In this document: piece after piece, positions 6,064-7,613 of the stretch
Layout: each line of letters starts with the position of its first letter
How positions within the stretch are numbered: position 1 is the first letter of the stretch
DNA from: JBBAFS01 sp041655255
GTDB taxonomy: Bacteria; Spirochaetota; Spirochaetia; Sphaerochaetales; Sphaerochaetaceae
NCBI GenBank assembly: GCA_041655255.1
Contig: JBBAFS010000077.1
Coordinates: 1-7,613 of the forward strand
DNA length: 7,613 bases
Direction of reading: 5' to 3'
Notes under the pieces: model-generated
The model's database searches: none
Told to the model about the DNA's origin: nothing
Seen by the model: the letters and a program-made list of their open reading frames with translations, nothing else
Position numbers and translations under genes: made by a program

Positions 6064-6862
6064 ACTCTTCCCATAGCTCATTTAATCGATCGACAGACTT
6101 TTTGTTAACATCGGTTTGCTCTTTATGTGCTTTTTCAATCACCGTTTCAAATCGTTTCATAACTTTCTGATTTGTTTTATGGAGAGCAACTGAAGGGTTA
6201 AGTCGATAAAAGCGAGCAATATTGACGACAGAGAATAATAAATCTCCAATTTCTTCTTCTAGGTGTATCAGATCTAATGGTTTATCATCAATTACTAATC
6301 GACACTCATCAATCTCTTCTAGTACCTTAGAAAAGACTCCTTCAATATCTGGCCAATCAAAACCAACTTTTTGCATCTTCTTTTGAATCTCGTAGGCTTT
6401 ATCTAATGTAGGAAGAGCTTTAGGGATTTTCTCAAAAAATGAATTCGATGATGAACGTTCTACTTCAGTTTCTTTTACTGCATTCCAAATATCTAATACT
6501 TCGGCACTATTTTGTGCGTGAACGTCTGAAAAGACATGTGGATGTCTTCTGATTAATTTTTCACATACCATATTCAGTGCATCAATGGGTACAAAGTCAT
6601 TATACTCTTCGTGCATGTTTAAAATCATTAAGGCATTTAATAAGACATCTCCGATTTCTTCTGTACAGCCACTAAGATCTTTATCTTGATAAGCATCTAT
6701 ATACTCGTATGTTTCTTCTAAGAGAGACTGAGCGCTTTGAAAAGGAGTTTGTTCTCGATCCCATGGACAACCATCTTCTGAACGCAAAGCTGTAAGAATA
6801 TCATAGAGATTTCTAAAACCTTCTTCTAACGTCTTTGCTTTTATAAAGGTATAATCAATCAT
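6056..6862 (-). CDS. mazG: Nucleoside triphosphate pyrophosphohydrolase MazG
   Basis: MazG hydrolyses (deoxy)nucleoside triphosphates to monophosphates and pyrophosphate, a housecleaning role that can also influence ppGpp-related stress responses. It has 268 residues (263 in E. coli) and the usual two tandem helical MazG domains. Domain 1: GCPWDREQT (31-39), metal-binding LLEETYE (47-53) and EEIGD (68-72), then RRHPHVF (105-111). Domain 2: KVGFDW (165-170), LEEIDE (181-186) and EEEIGDLLF (202-210). All acidic metal ligands expected of the family are present, so it should be active. The ATG is the only plausible start: the upstream frame hits a stop three codons before it, and the next Met is at residue 79. 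The nearest ribosome binding site, AAGGGG, is 14 bases away, which is long. The gene follows a minus-strand reading frame by 60 bp and converges on the 216-residue gene. Confidence 0.95.
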   Translation of the reverse strand: MIDYTFIKAKTLEEGFRNLYDILTALRSEDGCPWDREQTPFQSAQSLLEETYEYIDAYQDKDLSGCTEEIGDVLLNALMILNMHEEYNDFVPIDALNMVCEKLIRRHPHVFSDVHAQNSAEVLDIWNAVKETEVERSSSNSFFEKIPKALPTLDKAYEIQKKMQKVGFDWPDIEGVFSKVLEEIDECRLVIDDKPLDLIHLEEEIGDLLFSVVNIARFYRLNPSVALHKTNQKVMKRFETVIEKAHKEQTDVNKKSVDRLNELWEESK

Positions 6863-6900
6863 TGTTATTATCTAAACCCCTTCTAGTTGACAGAATATAC

Positions 6901-6931
6901 ATTATATACATATTTATATATCTCAATACAA
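6901..6931 (-). promoter_or_regulatory. Possible weak promoter of mazG
   Basis: On the minus strand TATAAT occurs at 6906-6901 in a very AT-rich 60-bp gap upstream of mazG. The best -35 candidate, TTGTAT at 6931-6926, sits at a long 19-base spacing and overlaps the end of the upstream gene. In such AT-rich sequence a -10 match can arise by chance, and mazG may simply be cotranscribed from upstream. Confidence 0.3.
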
Positions 6932-7613
6932 TGTAAACCTTCCCACCTCTTTAAGCGGTGACCAATACATATTAGTAAAAGAGCCTTTCCCACCAAAGAT
7001 TGCTGCATATATGGTGATGTATAAATTATCATCTTCTTTTAATATCTGATAAAAGTCCTGCTTTGTATCACTGGTAACAAAGCCCTCTTTATTTGCAGGA
7101 AATAGATTTTTTGTATAGCTACGTAAGAGATACGTGTCACCTTCATATTCCATTTGTATGATATGACCTTCATCATTCTCTTCTAATAAAGAAAATGACA
7201 TTGTGTGAGTGAGTGAGTTGAAAAAATTGAGTTCTACATCCATCTGTGGAAAAGATCCAAATGTAAAGGATGAAGATTCTTGATCTACATCGTTCCCTTT
7301 AAAAGAGGCAAATGTCCCAACTAACATGCCTGCTATTGGATCGGTGGCATATTGGCCCTCTAAAGGTGCTTGATCACTAAATTGGCGATGGGTGTTACTA
7401 GAATTGGTATATAAGTAGAATCCAGGGGCACTCTCTTTCTTAGGTGACCAAAACCGCCCATTTAACCTCTCCCCTCTTATATACTTATTAAATGCTGTTA
7501 TTACCTCTGATAGTCGATATTGAGTAGCTAAAGTCTCATGATAATCGCTTAAAGTATTTTCAGCAGATGAGAGAACATAAAAGAGCTTTATCGAAGGATT
7601 TGTTGCTCCATAT
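6923..7613 (-). CDS. Unrecognised protein, start beyond the window edge
   Basis: The frame is open from the window end to a TGA at 6925-6923, giving at least 229 residues. The first Met visible in frame, at 7327, is internal: 95 further codons upstream are uninterrupted and protein-like, and no ribosome binding site precedes that Met. I do not recognise a family. The visible part has no membrane segment and is rich in Ser, Thr, Phe, Tyr and Asn, which suits beta structure. Two similar short stretches occur, RFWSPKKE...GFYLY at about 53-68 of the visible fragment and MYWSPLKEVGRFTLY at the very C-terminus (215-229), hinting at two related units. Its signal sequence, if any, lies outside. It is upstream of mazG on the same strand by 60 bp and may share its transcript. 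No function is proposed. Confidence 0.7.
   Translation of the reverse strand, partial: YGATNPSIKLFYVLSSAENTLSDYHETLATQYRLSEVITAFNKYIRGERLNGRFWSPKKESAPGFYLYTNSSNTHRQFSDQAPLEGQYATDPIAGMLVGTFASFKGNDVDQESSSFTFGSFPQMDVELNFFNSLTHTMSFSLLEENDEGHIIQMEYEGDTYLLRSYTKNLFPANKEGFVTSDTKQDFYQILKEDDNLYITIYAAIFGGKGSFTNMYWSPLKEVGRFTLY

Noticed and set aside
6056..6862. mazG as part of a mazEF toxin-antitoxin operon
   Set aside because: No mazE or mazF-like frame is adjacent; the neighbours are unrelated.
6894..6911. Two TATACAT direct repeats nine bases apart upstream of mazG
   Set aside because: Seven-base AT-rich repeats in a low-complexity gap are expected by chance.
7385..7490. Out-of-frame ATG after GAGAGG within the right-edge gene as a separate small gene
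   Set aside because: The frame closes after about 35 codons and lies wholly inside the longer, protein-like open frame.

Overview
The window is AT-rich and reads like a low-GC Gram-positive (Bacillota) chromosome. It has strong AGGAG-type ribosome binding sites, near-perfect sigma-A promoter boxes, and short or overlapping gene junctions. The genus cannot be fixed from the sequence alone. Most of the window is an lsr locus, which imports and processes the quorum-sensing signal autoinducer-2 (AI-2). Ordinary flanking genes lie to its right.

Layout. Positions 1-2204 (minus strand) hold the start of the importer operon. lsrA encodes the double-ABC ATPase and runs into lsrC, the first permease, which is cut off by the left edge. 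Positions 2205-2455 are a divergent control region. It contains two consensus promoters facing away from each other and a perfect 10-bp inverted repeat over the lsrA promoter. Positions 2456-5324 (plus strand) hold a tight three-gene operon: lsrR (SorC-family repressor), lsrK (AI-2 kinase) and a small single-domain cupin. Positions 5413-6063 (plus) encode a 216-residue protein I do not recognise. It overlaps, tail to tail by 8 bp, a complete mazG (nucleoside triphosphate pyrophosphohydrolase, minus strand). The right edge, 6923-7613 (minus), is an unrecognised reading frame that stays open to the window end, so its true start lies outside.

How it works together (known lsr biology applied here). 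The LsrA/LsrC importer, with partners beyond the left edge, brings AI-2 into the cell. LsrK phosphorylates it. Phospho-AI-2 releases LsrR from the divergent promoter region, which increases import. Phospho-AI-2 must then be removed; in enterobacteria LsrG and LsrF do this. Neither is visible here, and the gene directly after lsrK is a cupin with a complete metal-binding motif. Whether the cupin is a non-homologous replacement for the phospho-AI-2 isomerase or ring-opening step is the most interesting question in the window. lsrF, lsrG, lsrD and lsrB could still lie left of position 1.

There is no RNA gene, CRISPR array, insertion sequence or convincing intrinsic terminator that I can support. 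No gene-free stretch exceeds 300 bases; the longest is the 251-bp lsrA-lsrR interval.
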